A program made the translations under genes and the position numbers. A model generated the notes under the pieces. The model was not told where the DNA came from and did no database searches. It saw only the letters and a program-made list of their open reading frames with translations. This document shows positions 1-7,237 of a stretch of DNA of 9,319 bases, piece by piece. Position 1 is the first letter of the stretch. Each line of letters opens with the position of its first letter. The DNA comes from Nitrososphaerota archaeon (GTDB lineage Archaea > Thermoproteota > Bathyarchaeia > Bathyarchaeales > Bathycorpusculaceae): assembly GCA_031282985.1 (NCBI GenBank), contig JAITCR010000150.1, positions 1 to 9,319 on the forward strand, given 5' to 3'.

Positions 1-1216
1 CCTCCTCATACACAACAATAAAAAACCACTTAAACATAACCCATATACACCTACAAACACAATTTTTACACACCACAAAATTATAAAACACTCCACCTTT
101 AGTCATTTTACCCTAACTATACAAATACAAAACCTTACCCACCAAACAAAACACCAAATTACACCCAGCAAGATACACACAACACCCATCAGCATAAGAC
201 AGCACAGTTTCTACTCACTCTCCTCTATAAAGAACACAAACATCAAACACGCCACCCGCAACATACAACTCAAAACCCTTGCCACACATACAACAATATC
301 AGACACAGAAACATACTCCTCACCAGCAGTAACAACTAACTTGGACACCCAGAGTTTAACAGCTTTTTAGTCATAACACTAACAAATAAGATCATTTACC
401 GCGTTTGTTTCTTCAAAATCAGCTATAAACCTATTTTTGGAACCAACAACTGTTTGTATGTTGTAACAAACGTCTACTTTGCCATTGATATCATTAGACA
501 ACTACCGTGATCTGTTAATAATATTTGTTTTTCTTTGGTTTGTTCTATCTCTTTGTGTATTCTTGGCAGACTTTTTTACACACATAAAATTCTGTTAGGT
601 ACTGAGTAAAGATTTTTTGGTTTCTTGCGCTGTTTTGTTGTTGTTTTGATATTTTCTTCTTGTTTGCTTTCTTTTTGGCTAATGTATCCATTTCGTTGTT
701 GATTTCGCCTATTTTTTGTCGATACATGCTATGAGGTTGACTAGTTTCTTTTTGGTGAGATTATTGGTTTTGGAGTTTACGGCTTTAATTTTGTTTCCAT
801 CCTACCGATTAGTTCTTTGTTGTAGAGGTCTAACTTTATGCAGAGTTTTACGAAGTCTTTGAAGACGTTTTTAGCGCGTGGGTTGTTGTGGCGGAATCTG
901 GCGATTGTGTTGTGGTTGGTGTTAATTTTTTTATTAGTTACATGGGTTCTATGTTGCGTTGTGTTTCTTGTTCTAGTCTGCGGCTGGATCTTATTTTGTT
1001 TAGGTATCCGTAGATGTAGAGTTTTAGCAGATCGGTTGGGTTGTATGGTGGTCGTCCGGTTTGAGCGGTTGATGTGGTGAATTCTATTTGTTTTAGGTCT
1101 AAACTGTTTACGTAGGCATCTATTGCGCGTACAGGGTTTTCTTGTGTAACATGGTTATCTATGGAAATGGGAACTAGTGTGCTCTGTGTTTGGTGTTCTC
1201 CAGCAATATAATCCAT
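1..1216 (-). pseudogene. IS1182-family transposase, decayed and cut by the window edge
   Basis: Read on the minus strand, this stretch gives an almost continuous IS1182-type transposase once several frame changes are allowed. The N-terminal part (1216-941) has the family start MDYIAGEHQTQSTLVPISID, then TGRPPYNP, LLKLYIYGYLNKIRSSRRLE and RNIEPM, ending at a TAA where the family normally has Trp. A second frame (about 920-780) continues with NTIARFRHNNPRAKNVF and LCIKLDLYNKELIG. A third frame (about 800-710) supplies DGNKIKAVNSKTNN, the catalytic-Asp region. The 727-545 segment is a Lys-rich helical stretch. Further frames give DVCYNIQTVVGSKNRFIADF (about 450-390), GEEYVSVSDI, GFELYVAGGVFD, and a Cys-rich CKNCVCRC near position 40. 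The C-terminal catalytic part lies outside the window. At least six frame changes or stops make it non-functional. The motif tyrosines around 320-300 are kept, but the usual ADKGY reads AGEEY. Family assignment is firm; exact breakpoints are approximate. Confidence 0.9.
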
Positions 1217-1388
1217 AATCTTGTATCAACCGCTGGCGTTGAACTTATCAACTATATAGTTAAATGGGTATCGTTAGAGTTTTGATACAGTCTGATAAGC
1301 AGTAGGTAGTTCACTTTGTTTTTATCGGTTTGAAGCGTAAAACGTGAGTTTTCGGAGGTTGCCTATAATTTTTTGCTAAAAAATCTGT

Positions 1389-1406
1389 GGGGGGGGGAGG
1401 GAGGGG
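1389..1406 (+). repeat. G-rich tract, possible G-quadruplex
   Basis: A run of nine G, then A, GGG, A and GGGG lies in a region that is otherwise strongly A+T-rich, about 80 bases upstream of the propeller gene's Shine-Dalgarno site and on its coding strand. The tract holds enough G-triplets for an intramolecular quadruplex, and a 9-base homopolymer is prone to length change. It lies just upstream of the candidate TATA box, so it would be in promoter DNA rather than in the transcript. Any function is inference. Confidence 0.5.
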
Positions 1407-1432
1407 ATGTAATGATTCATTTTTTAGTTAAG

Positions 1433-1440
1433 TTTATTAA
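1433..1440 (+). promoter_or_regulatory. Candidate archaeal TATA box for the propeller gene
   Basis: TTTATTAA stands about 30 bases ahead of the GGAGG site at 1470. Archaeal transcription usually starts 22-28 bases after the box, so the transcript would begin near 1460-1465 with a short leader that includes the ribosome site. A purine-rich BRE is not obvious, and the region is A+T-rich enough for chance matches. Confidence 0.3.
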
Positions 1441-1469
1441 CATATTGTTTGTTACACGTTGATTATAAT

Positions 1470-1474
1470 GGAGG
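1470..1474 (+). promoter_or_regulatory. Shine-Dalgarno site (GGAGG) of the propeller gene
   Basis: A perfect GGAGG followed by an A-rich spacer. The only good start position at normal spacing is the ATA at 1485, 10 bases after the site; the first in-frame ATG (1557) is more than 80 bases away. The site overlaps an ATG at 1468-1470 that opens a six-codon reading frame, MEENKK and stop, in another frame. Confidence 0.6.
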
Positions 1475-1484
1475 AAAATAAAAA

Positions 1485-4013
1485 ATAAAAAATATTAAGA
1501 ATAAAAATGTATTTTCAGCAATTGCAGTATTACTGACACTATCCTTTGTTGTCTCCATGATTACAACTACAGGCATTGCAAACGCGCAGACAGAACGCGA
1601 GTTTACAACATTTCCATTTGTTGACACTGTGCCAAGAACCGCTGGTGTTGGCCAAGCTGTTCTAGTTAACTTTGGCTTGCTAAACTATTTAGCAGTTGAT
1701 GGTGATGGCTGGAACGTAACTGTAACAATTACTGACCCTAATGGCAAAACAAGCACTTTAGAAGGCATGACATGGTCCACTGGTACCGTTGGAAAATATT
1801 TTGTACCTGATACTTTGGGAACCTATAATTTACAATGTAACTTTGAACGCGTGTACTACAATGCGTCAACAGCTAGTTTGCGTGGATGGTATGCAGCAAG
1901 TAAAAGTAACGTTGTAGAATTAGTTGTACAAGCAGATCCAAAACAAGATTACCCTGGATATGATGTTCCAGATTCTTATTGGACTAGACCAATTGATCCA
2001 CAACTCCGTGAGTGGTGGTCTATTTCAGGAAGCTGGGTAGCTAGGCCGCGAAATGCGTATGCTCCGTATAATGATGCACCTGACAGTGCACACATTCTGT
2101 GGACTATGCCAATAGGTGATACCCTTGGTGGTTTATCAGGCGGAGATACTTGGCAGATTGGCTATCAAAATGGTGATGCTTATGAAGGCAAATTTGTAGG
2201 TGCTGTTATTATTGCAGGTGTTCTTTATTACAATACTGGTGGTACTTATAATCAAGCTACAGCTGGTAATGCTAATAGCGGTGCAATGGGCGTAGTAAAC
2301 GGTTCAGTTCCTCATCAAAGGAATACAATTGTTGCAGTTGACTTACATACAGGCAAAACACTATGGGAAAAATCATATAATTTCGGCACTGATAACGATG
2401 CAAGAATTTCACAAGGGCAAATACTTGTATGGGACTGCTTAAACAATCGTGGCGTATTTGCATATCTTTGGTTAGGTAACTCAGGCAATATGTATGCCGT
2501 TGAGCCTAGAACAGGTGGGCTCGTATACAACATGACTAATGTTCCTGCGGGTACTATTTATTATGGTCCAAATGGTGAAATGCTAAAATATCAACTAGTA
2601 AACTATGGAACTACTGAGAGTCCAAACTGGCATTTACTACAGTGGAATTCTAGTTATGTTGTACACAAAGGTAAAGTTAGTATGATGGAAAGTTGGGGTA
2701 GTCAAGTTCAAGGTGTTACTTATGATGCAGCAGCGCGTGGCTATGATCTTAACGTTTCAATATCAACGCCCTTGACAGGAAACATAATGACTGTATTTCC
2801 AGCTGACCGTGTTATAGTGGGTAGAGCTAACGTAGAAGATGTGACGCTTTCTGCAATCAGCCTTAAATCAGGGGAGGTAGGACGATTGTTGTTCACTAAC
2901 GAACGCTGGTCTTCACCATCAGTTTGGCAAGATCTCATGATGGGTAGTCAAACAGGTTGGATGACCTATAGCATAGATGATTATGTGGCTATTTACTGGG
3001 CAAAAGAAATCCGCGTTCATTATGCCTTTAGTTTAGAAAATGGTAAATTCCTATGGGCAACAGAACCACAAATCTATGCAGATGCATGGACTGACTCACC
3101 TAGTTCAGAAAAACTCGTTGCATACAACAGACTCTACGCAGCAAGTTGTGGTGGTATTGTATACTGCTATGACATTAAAGACGGAAAATTGCTTTGGACA
3201 TATGAAGCAGAAGACAAATACACTGAATCTTACATTACAGAAAACTGGTGGTTAATGCCGGTGTTTATTTCTGATGGTAAAATCTACCTTGGTCACATGG
3301 AACATTCTGCTCTTGAACCTAAACCAAGAGGTGCACCATTCCTTGCACTTGATGCAATTACTGGTGATCTTGTTTGGGAGATAGATGGTGCATTCCGTCA
3401 GACTCGTTGGGGTGGACGTGCAATCATTGGCGACAGCATCATTGTTACTCAGGATACTTATGATCAGCAGATTTATGCTATTGGTAAGGGTCCAAGTTCA
3501 ATGACCGTTATAGCGCCTGATGTTGCTGTTGCAGTAAACACTCCAGTTCTAATCAGAGGAACTATCATGGATGTTTCACCAGGCACAGACAGTACAGAGC
3601 TTAAGTTGCGCTTCCCCAACGGTGTTCCAGCGGTATCAGACGAAAGCATGAGCGAATGGATGTTATACGTATACAAACAATTCCCGCAACAAATGGCAAC
3701 AGGTGTTTCAATTAGAATTGATGCTATTGATCCAAACGGCAACTATGTAACCTTAGGCGACACAGTAAGCGATGCAAACGGCAAATTTAGCTTTACCTTT
3801 ACACCTGACAAAGACGGACAATACAACATTTATGCATTCTTTGACGGTTCAGATTCATACTATAAGACTGATGCACAAACTGAATTGCTAGTGATGCCTG
3901 CAGGGCAATCTGTTGACAATGGTCCACCATATGCGTTATACGCTTTCATAGTGGGCATCGTAATGATTATTGCCATTGTCTTCATTGGCCTGTTGATCCT
4001 CAAAAAGAAATAA
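1485..4013 (+). CDS. Secreted, membrane-anchored PQQ-like beta-propeller protein with Ig-like domains
   Basis: A surface protein of about 842 residues; substrate or partner is unknown. Upstream of the first ATG (1557) the frame stays open and encodes a signal peptide: a basic KNIKNKN segment, the hydrophobic core FSAIAVLLTLSFVVS, then ANA-QTE as likely cleavage site. The start is therefore placed at ATA 1485, which sits at the right distance from GGAGG; starting at 1557 would cut the signal peptide in half. Numbered from 1557, the mature part has an Ig-like domain (about 28-125, with VTVTITDPNGKTSTLEG), a beta-propeller (about 178-640) with repeated blade motifs such as VAVDLHTGKTLWE, YAFSLENGKFLWA, YCYDIKDGKLLWTY and LALDAITGDLVWE, a second Ig-like region (about 645-780, ending in DANGKFSFTFTPDKDGQYNI), and a C-terminal membrane helix (about 790-815) before KKK. 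Family knowledge suggests pseudo-enzymatic binding or adhesion in the archaeal envelope. No operon partner. Confidence 0.85.
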   Translation: MKNIKNKNVFSAIAVLLTLSFVVSMITTTGIANAQTEREFTTFPFVDTVPRTAGVGQAVLVNFGLLNYLAVDGDGWNVTVTITDPNGKTSTLEGMTWSTGTVGKYFVPDTLGTYNLQCNFERVYYNASTASLRGWYAASKSNVVELVVQADPKQDYPGYDVPDSYWTRPIDPQLREWWSISGSWVARPRNAYAPYNDAPDSAHILWTMPIGDTLGGLSGGDTWQIGYQNGDAYEGKFVGAVIIAGVLYYNTGGTYNQATAGNANSGAMGVVNGSVPHQRNTIVAVDLHTGKTLWEKSYNFGTDNDARISQGQILVWDCLNNRGVFAYLWLGNSGNMYAVEPRTGGLVYNMTNVPAGTIYYGPNGEMLKYQLVNYGTTESPNWHLLQWNSSYVVHKGKVSMMESWGSQVQGVTYDAAARGYDLNVSISTPLTGNIMTVFPADRVIVGRANVEDVTLSAISLKSGEVGRLLFTNERWSSPSVWQDLMMGSQTGWMTYSIDDYVAIYWAKEIRVHYAFSLENGKFLWATEPQIYADAWTDSPSSEKLVAYNRLYAASCGGIVYCYDIKDGKLLWTYEAEDKYTESYITENWWLMPVFISDGKIYLGHMEHSALEPKPRGAPFLALDAITGDLVWEIDGAFRQTRWGGRAIIGDSIIVTQDTYDQQIYAIGKGPSSMTVIAPDVAVAVNTPVLIRGTIMDVSPGTDSTELKLRFPNGVPAVSDESMSEWMLYVYKQFPQQMATGVSIRIDAIDPNGNYVTLGDTVSDANGKFSFTFTPDKDGQYNIYAFFDGSDSYYKTDAQTELLVMPAGQSVDNGPPYALYAFIVGIVMIIAIVFIGLLILKKK

Positions 4014-4026
4014 ACAACAAACAAAC

Positions 4027-4042
4027 CTTTTCTTTTTTTCGT
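4027..4042 (+). terminator. T-rich terminator after the propeller gene
   Basis: A pyrimidine run with T4, T7 and T3 blocks begins about 14 bases after the stop codon, with no stable stem before it. This is the usual form of an archaeal intrinsic terminator. Confidence 0.5.
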
Positions 4043-4053
4043 TTAATATTCAC

Positions 4054-4134
4054 TAGACGTTAGTTTTTATTAGTGTTTTAAGGGTAAATCAGCGATTTTA
4101 TTAACGTGTAGACGTTTTATTTGGATTTTAAGGG
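4054..4134. repeat. Imperfect direct repeat
   Basis: Two copies of a T-rich unit that begins TAGACGTT and ends TTTTAAGGG, at 4054-4084 and 4109-4134, 55 bases apart. The ends are identical; the middle differs by a few bases and a short gap. It lies between the propeller gene's terminator and the IS5 remains. It could be debris of an older mobile element; no function is visible. Confidence 0.45.
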
Positions 4135-4159
4135 ATTTATGTGCTAAATTACGCTATGT

Positions 4160-4294
4160 TAGACCTCTTGCGAAACTAAGAATTGTGTAAAGGTTTGAAT
4201 TGTTATCCCGTCAAAAGAATGTTTGGACTTAAAGTTTAACCTGATTTAGGTGTTTAATTTTTTCAAAAAAATAGATAGTTTCGCAAGAAGTCTA
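4160..4294. repeat. IS5-type inverted-repeat unit (MITE-like, 135 bp)
   Basis: TAGACCTCTTGCGAAACTA at 4160-4178 and TAGTTTCGCAAGAAGTCTA at 4276-4294 are inverted copies matching at 18 of 19 positions. The left copy also resembles the end of the IS5-family element at 8390 (16 of 19). If the terminal TA is read as target duplication, the repeat proper is GACCT...AACTA, bounded by TA on both sides. Two readings are possible: a small non-autonomous element mobilised by an IS5 transposase, or the left end of an IS5 element whose terminal repeat is duplicated near the start of its transposase. The intervening 97 bases encode nothing recognised. Confidence 0.7.
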
Positions 4295-4539
4295 TTGTCT
4301 AAATATTCTGAGCATTTTAAGAACTTCACAGGCCTAACCATAGAAGAATTTACACATCTAAACCAAACAATACACGAAAAACACCCTACATACGAACAAA
4401 AACGTCTCCAAAGAACAAACCGCAAACAAGCCATAGGAGCCGACAAACCTTCAAACTCAACCTAACAAACAGACCACTCACACTATTTCTCTACCACCAA
4501 CTATACACTTCCTCAACCGTTGGCGGTGTCATAAATTAA
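4250..4539 (+). pseudogene. IS5-family transposase, N-terminal fragment with frameshift
   Basis: The frame from 4250 gives the N-terminal helix-turn-helix region seen in many IS5-family (DDE_Tnp_4-type) transposases: SEHFKNFTGLTIEEFTHLNQ, then RKQAIGA. At about 4440 the match moves to another frame and continues RQTFKLNLTNRPLTLFLYHQ, LYTSSTVGGVIN, and ends at TAA 4537. That equals roughly the first 90-100 residues; the DDE catalytic domain is absent. The true start may be TTG 4295, which would give MSKYSEHFKNFTGL and places the start right after the inverted repeat at 4276-4294; ATG 4250 is the alternative. Sequence related to IS630 begins within about 30 bases, so the element was truncated by deletion or by that insertion. 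The protein subgroup differs from the IS5 copy at 8406-9280. Confidence 0.8.
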
Positions 4540-4569
4540 GTGAAGTGTTGTGTCTCCGCGAGAGGCCTG

Positions 4570-5540
4570 AAAATTTAGAGTTAATTCAACAATGTTTTTG
4601 GCATAAACGGGTTTTTGATCAGTAAAAGTTTTTCTGACAAACAGAGCACATCAATTAAAATACTTCATGACACCACCCAACCGTTCTAGCCTTCACCTTG
4701 CGCAAATACGCCTCAACTTTTGACCAAACAAACTCTACAGAATTAAAATCAGGCAAATACACTGGCAAAAACGCAATCCTCACACTCAACAAAACCAAAG
4801 AATCCAACACACCCTTAACCTTATGAACCAAAAAATTACCCAAAATCAAAATATCCCACTCCTCATAACTGGTACAAGACAACACTTCACATACTACTAA
4901 ACAACCAACATTCAAAGAACCCTTAAACGACAAAGAAGCAACAACCCCGCTTAAACCCAACACACCCACAATTGAAGATACTCAAAACGTACATCAGGCA
5001 TATAATCATCCACACGTTCATACGAAAATGCCCTACATAGAGTCGGTCATCCACAATTAGCGCTACTTTCATCAAGCCAGTAGTGGTTAAGGGTTTAGTT
5101 CTTGTTGTATTTTACGATAAATTGTGCGTGCTTCCATTACTTTTTGGGTTGTTTATTTGTTTGTTTGGATGGGTGGCGTGTCTTCTTTTAAAGGTTAATC
5201 CCAGTTTACGTAGGCGTCTGCAGAGTGCAGATTGGCTTATAGGTAACTTGAATTCGTCAATTAGTTTCTGCAGTGTTATGTCGGGGTGTTCTTGGATTTT
5301 TTCTACTACTTTGTCCATGGTGGTTTTGTTGACTAGGGGTTTTCGTCCGCAGTTTAATGGTTCGGGTTGGTAGTGGCCTTGTTTTTGGTATTTTCTCCAG
5401 ATGCGTTCTACTGTTCGTATGCTGACAAGTAGCCACTTTGCCACATCTTTTGTGTTTTTACCCTCTTGCATGTGTTTAACAATAGCAGCTCGCTTGTCAT
5501 TTGATATCGGCTTAACCAATGTACCCTCACACGACTGCAC
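4570..5540 (-). pseudogene. IS630-family transposase, decayed
   Basis: The minus strand encodes all parts of an IS630 (Tc1/mariner-like) transposase, but in different frames. The 5540-5112 segment is the N-terminal double helix-turn-helix domain: RAAIVKHMQEGKNTKDVAKW, RTVERIWRKY, NCGRKP and LCRRLRKLGLTFKRR. It starts at GTG 5540, or better at TTG 5519 behind GAGGG. YRKIQQELNP follows in a second frame, then HYWLDES, the first catalytic Asp, in a third frame at about 5085, interrupted by TGA where Trp is expected. The 4969-4655 segment is the rest of the DDE domain: GVVASLSFKG, ILILGNFLVHK and LPVYLPDFNSVEFVW. The second catalytic Asp of the usual LDN motif is Gly here. After one more frame change the C-terminal GVMKYFN, KTFTDQKPVYAKNIVELTLNF follows to about 4570. 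At least four lesions make it inactive. Confidence 0.9.
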
Positions 5541-5658
5541 TACAACAAACGCCTATAAAAGTCAATGTGCTATATGTGCACATCTGTGTAGTTGTGAAAG
5601 ACCTTTTGAAAGCTTTGTTTTGGCGAGGTAGAGTAAATTGCATGTATAGAATAGTTGG
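5541..5658. other. Short spacer between IS630 remnant and nuclease gene
   Basis: No gene is seen. It would contain the outer end of the IS630 element. A weak resemblance (about 11 of 15 bases with a gap) exists between AGTGCAGTCGTGTG just outside the GTG start, read on the minus strand, and AGTGAAGTGTTGTGT at about 4539 on the plus strand. It could be the inverted ends, but it is too weak to call. The stretch after 5600 carries AGACCTTTTGAAAGCT, a poor match to the IS5 end, without a partner. Confidence 0.3.
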
Positions 5659-6912
5659 TTAAATGTCTATTGTGTCGTCTTGTTTTGGTATGCAGACATC
5701 TGTCATTTCTCCAATTTTTTCTGCTAACGCTTCAGCCTGTTCAATATCACCGTGGACAAGAACTGTTCGAGTTGGTTTTAGTTTATTTACAATTTCTACT
5801 AGTTCGTTTTGGTCTGCATGTCCTGAAAGTTCAATCTGTTTAACTAGTGCTTTGACGTCAAAAGTTTCTTCTTCAATTTTAAAGAACCCTTCTTCTTTTG
5901 CTGTCTTTAGCGGGCTGTCAGGTGGTAAGTAGCCGCTGGTTAGGATAACAGAGTTATGTTTGTCTCCTGCCCAATCTTTCAAAAGACGTAGGCTTGCTCC
6001 TGCGTGGACAAATCCTGAGGTGCAAATTACAATGGCTGGTTCTTCTATTTGGGCTGTGCGGTAGAGGTGTTTTATGTGTCTATATCTGAAAGGCGTTTTT
6101 TGTTTACGGATTTCTTGGGTAAATAATGCTTTGTAATGATTGTAGTAATCATTGATTTTATGTGCAAGATTCGATATAGTGTAAACATTATAGCGTGGTA
6201 AGTATCCTTTTTCTATGGCGGTGTCTATGCGTTTTGCCATTTCTTGACTCCTGTGAAACGCAAATGTTGGTATCAAAACGTTTCCTTTATTATCCATAGT
6301 TCTTAGTAGGTCTTCCATGAATTCATCAATTAATTTTTGCCTTGGCGTTCGCACTTTACCGCCGTATGTTGACTCGGTGATTAAAACATCTGGATGCTTA
6401 GGTAATGTGTCTAATTTACAGCCACGTAGTATTTCGGTGTCATGAGTACATATGTCACCTGTGTAAACTATTTTTTTCCCCTCTGACTCAAGACTGGTTA
6501 CTTTAGCTCCTGCAACATGGCCTGCGGGTTGAAGTTTAACTTTCATCCCTGAGAGGGCTATGGCGTCACGGGTCCACCAGCTTTGTCTAATTTTTTCTGC
6601 GTGATGGTCTGTATATTCAAAGTTGCCTTTTTCGTTTTGAATGTTGACCATGTCATGTAACAGGTCTACTGTTACGTCTCGTGTGATTTCTGAACCGACA
6701 ACTGTAGGGTTGTGTTTAGATAAACTTAGCAAACTGCCTGTATGGTCAAGATGAGCATGACTTATAATTATTGCATCAAAATCTGTTGGAAACTTTTTAG
6801 GTTCCCCTTCAAGTTTTATACCATAATCTAGAGCAATTTTACATGAATTAGTTTCAACAGATATACATGAGCCACCTACTTCTCTGGCTCCACCAAATAT
6901 TTTAATTTCCAA
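5659..6912 (-). CDS. Beta-CASP metallo-beta-lactamase ribonuclease (aCPSF2-like)
   Basis: A zinc-dependent nuclease of the archaeal CPSF/RNase J superfamily, expected to act in the cytoplasm on RNA, in 3'-end processing or turnover. With the TTG start (417 residues) the motifs are: the Asp of IALDYG at about 29, SHAHLDHTG at 51-59 (motif 2), PAGHVAG with His 132 (motif 3), YTGDI with Asp 153 (motif 4), ITESTYGG with Glu 180 (motif A), IPTFAFHRSQE at about 214-224, LSGHADQNE with His 365 (motif C), and LVHGD with His 387. All metal-binding positions are present. There are no N-terminal KH domains, so it is not aCPSF1; its length fits aCPSF2-like proteins. The longer frame from 6972 adds 20 residues unlike the family start, while TTG 6912 gives MEIKIFGGAREVGGS, the usual opening, behind a well-placed GGAGA. 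The gene stands alone, divergent from the small gene at 7238. Exact orthology is not settled. Confidence 0.88.
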   Translation of the reverse strand: MEIKIFGGAREVGGSCISVETNSCKIALDYGIKLEGEPKKFPTDFDAIIISHAHLDHTGSLLSLSKHNPTVVGSEITRDVTVDLLHDMVNIQNEKGNFEYTDHHAEKIRQSWWTRDAIALSGMKVKLQPAGHVAGAKVTSLESEGKKIVYTGDICTHDTEILRGCKLDTLPKHPDVLITESTYGGKVRTPRQKLIDEFMEDLLRTMDNKGNVLIPTFAFHRSQEMAKRIDTAIEKGYLPRYNVYTISNLAHKINDYYNHYKALFTQEIRKQKTPFRYRHIKHLYRTAQIEEPAIVICTSGFVHAGASLRLLKDWAGDKHNSVILTSGYLPPDSPLKTAKEEGFFKIEEETFDVKALVKQIELSGHADQNELVEIVNKLKPTRTVLVHGDIEQAEALAEKIGEMTDVCIPKQDDTIDI

Positions 6913-6920
6913 TTTTGTAT

Positions 6921-6925
6921 TCTCC
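6921..6925 (-). promoter_or_regulatory. Shine-Dalgarno site deciding the TTG start of the nuclease
   Basis: On the minus strand GGAGA is followed by eight bases and then TTG (6912-6910). This spacing, and the match of the resulting N-terminus to the beta-CASP family, favours TTG over the upstream ATG at 6972, which has no comparable site. Confidence 0.6.
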
Positions 6926-7237
6926 AAATAAATGCAAGCTTGTTTCAAAAATTGGTTCGACAGCCAATTCAAAGCTTGACAAGTTAAATTTAATCTTGTT
7001 TTTACCCGAAGAGAAACAGTGAACCATATTAAGCTATTGACACTTTAGTAAAAGTTATCCATGTAAAAATGGTTTATTAAACTAATTCTTTTGAACCTAA
7101 TAATATACAGGCAGTAATATCCATTATTTGAAGCTAATTAATTATATGTAAAGTAATTTTTTGAAAGTTGTTAGGTAAATTGGAGTTAACCAAAAATTAA
7201 ATAACCTTGTCGTTTATGTGGTATCAGGTTGTTTGCT
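6926..7237. other. Divergent intergenic region
   Basis: About 310 A+T-rich bases between two divergently transcribed genes, with no open frame or RNA gene I can support. It should hold both promoters. A TTAAATTTAA palindrome at about 6984-6993 is a possible box for the nuclease gene (about 75 bases ahead of the TTG), and TTAAATA near 7196 is a candidate for the plus-strand gene. No repeats of note. Confidence 0.4.
7196..7202 (+). promoter_or_regulatory. Candidate TATA box of the small gene
   Basis: TTAAATA preceded by the purine-rich CCAAAAA, which could act as a BRE. A start 22-28 bases on would fall near 7225, a short leader ahead of ATG 7238. The region is A+T-rich, so this is tentative. 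Confidence 0.35.

Noticed and set aside
1..300. Low-complexity or repeat-array origin of the G-poor stretch
   Set aside because: Its complement reads as the C-terminal half of the IS1182 transposase (GFELYVAGG, CKNCVCRC), and no regular repeat-spacer pattern is present, so it is neither a CRISPR array nor a satellite.
545..727. Stand-alone small Lys-rich protein
   Set aside because: It is the middle helical segment of the IS1182 transposase, framed by other segments of the same protein in neighbouring frames.
838..1080. Plus-strand open frame with a hydrophobic, Trp/Leu/Val-rich product
   Set aside because: It is the complement of the IS1182 transposase N-terminal part; G+T-rich DNA yields Leu, Val, Cys and Trp by chance.
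1224..1287. Inverted GTATCAA/TTGATAC pair upstream of the IS1182 gene
   Set aside because: Only seven bases long; it could mark the element's end, but the other end is outside the window so it cannot be tested.
2272..3742. Minus- and plus-strand open frames inside the propeller gene
   Set aside because: Shadows of the long intact gene; no ribosome site or family likeness.
4655..4969. Stand-alone 104-residue protein
   Set aside because: It is the DDE part of the IS630 transposase (LPVYLPDFNSVEFVW), separated from its N-terminus by frame changes.
5083..5373. Plus-strand open frame with membrane-like sequence
   Set aside because: It lies opposite the IS630 helix-turn-helix domain, which has clear family motifs; the hydrophobic look comes from base composition.
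4539..5560. IS630 terminal inverted repeats
   Set aside because: Only a gapped match of about 11 of 15 bases was found at the expected places; not enough to fix the ends.
5401..5932. Three overlapping plus-strand open frames
   Set aside because: They are antisense to the IS630 N-terminus and to the conserved C-terminus of the beta-CASP nuclease and show no motif.
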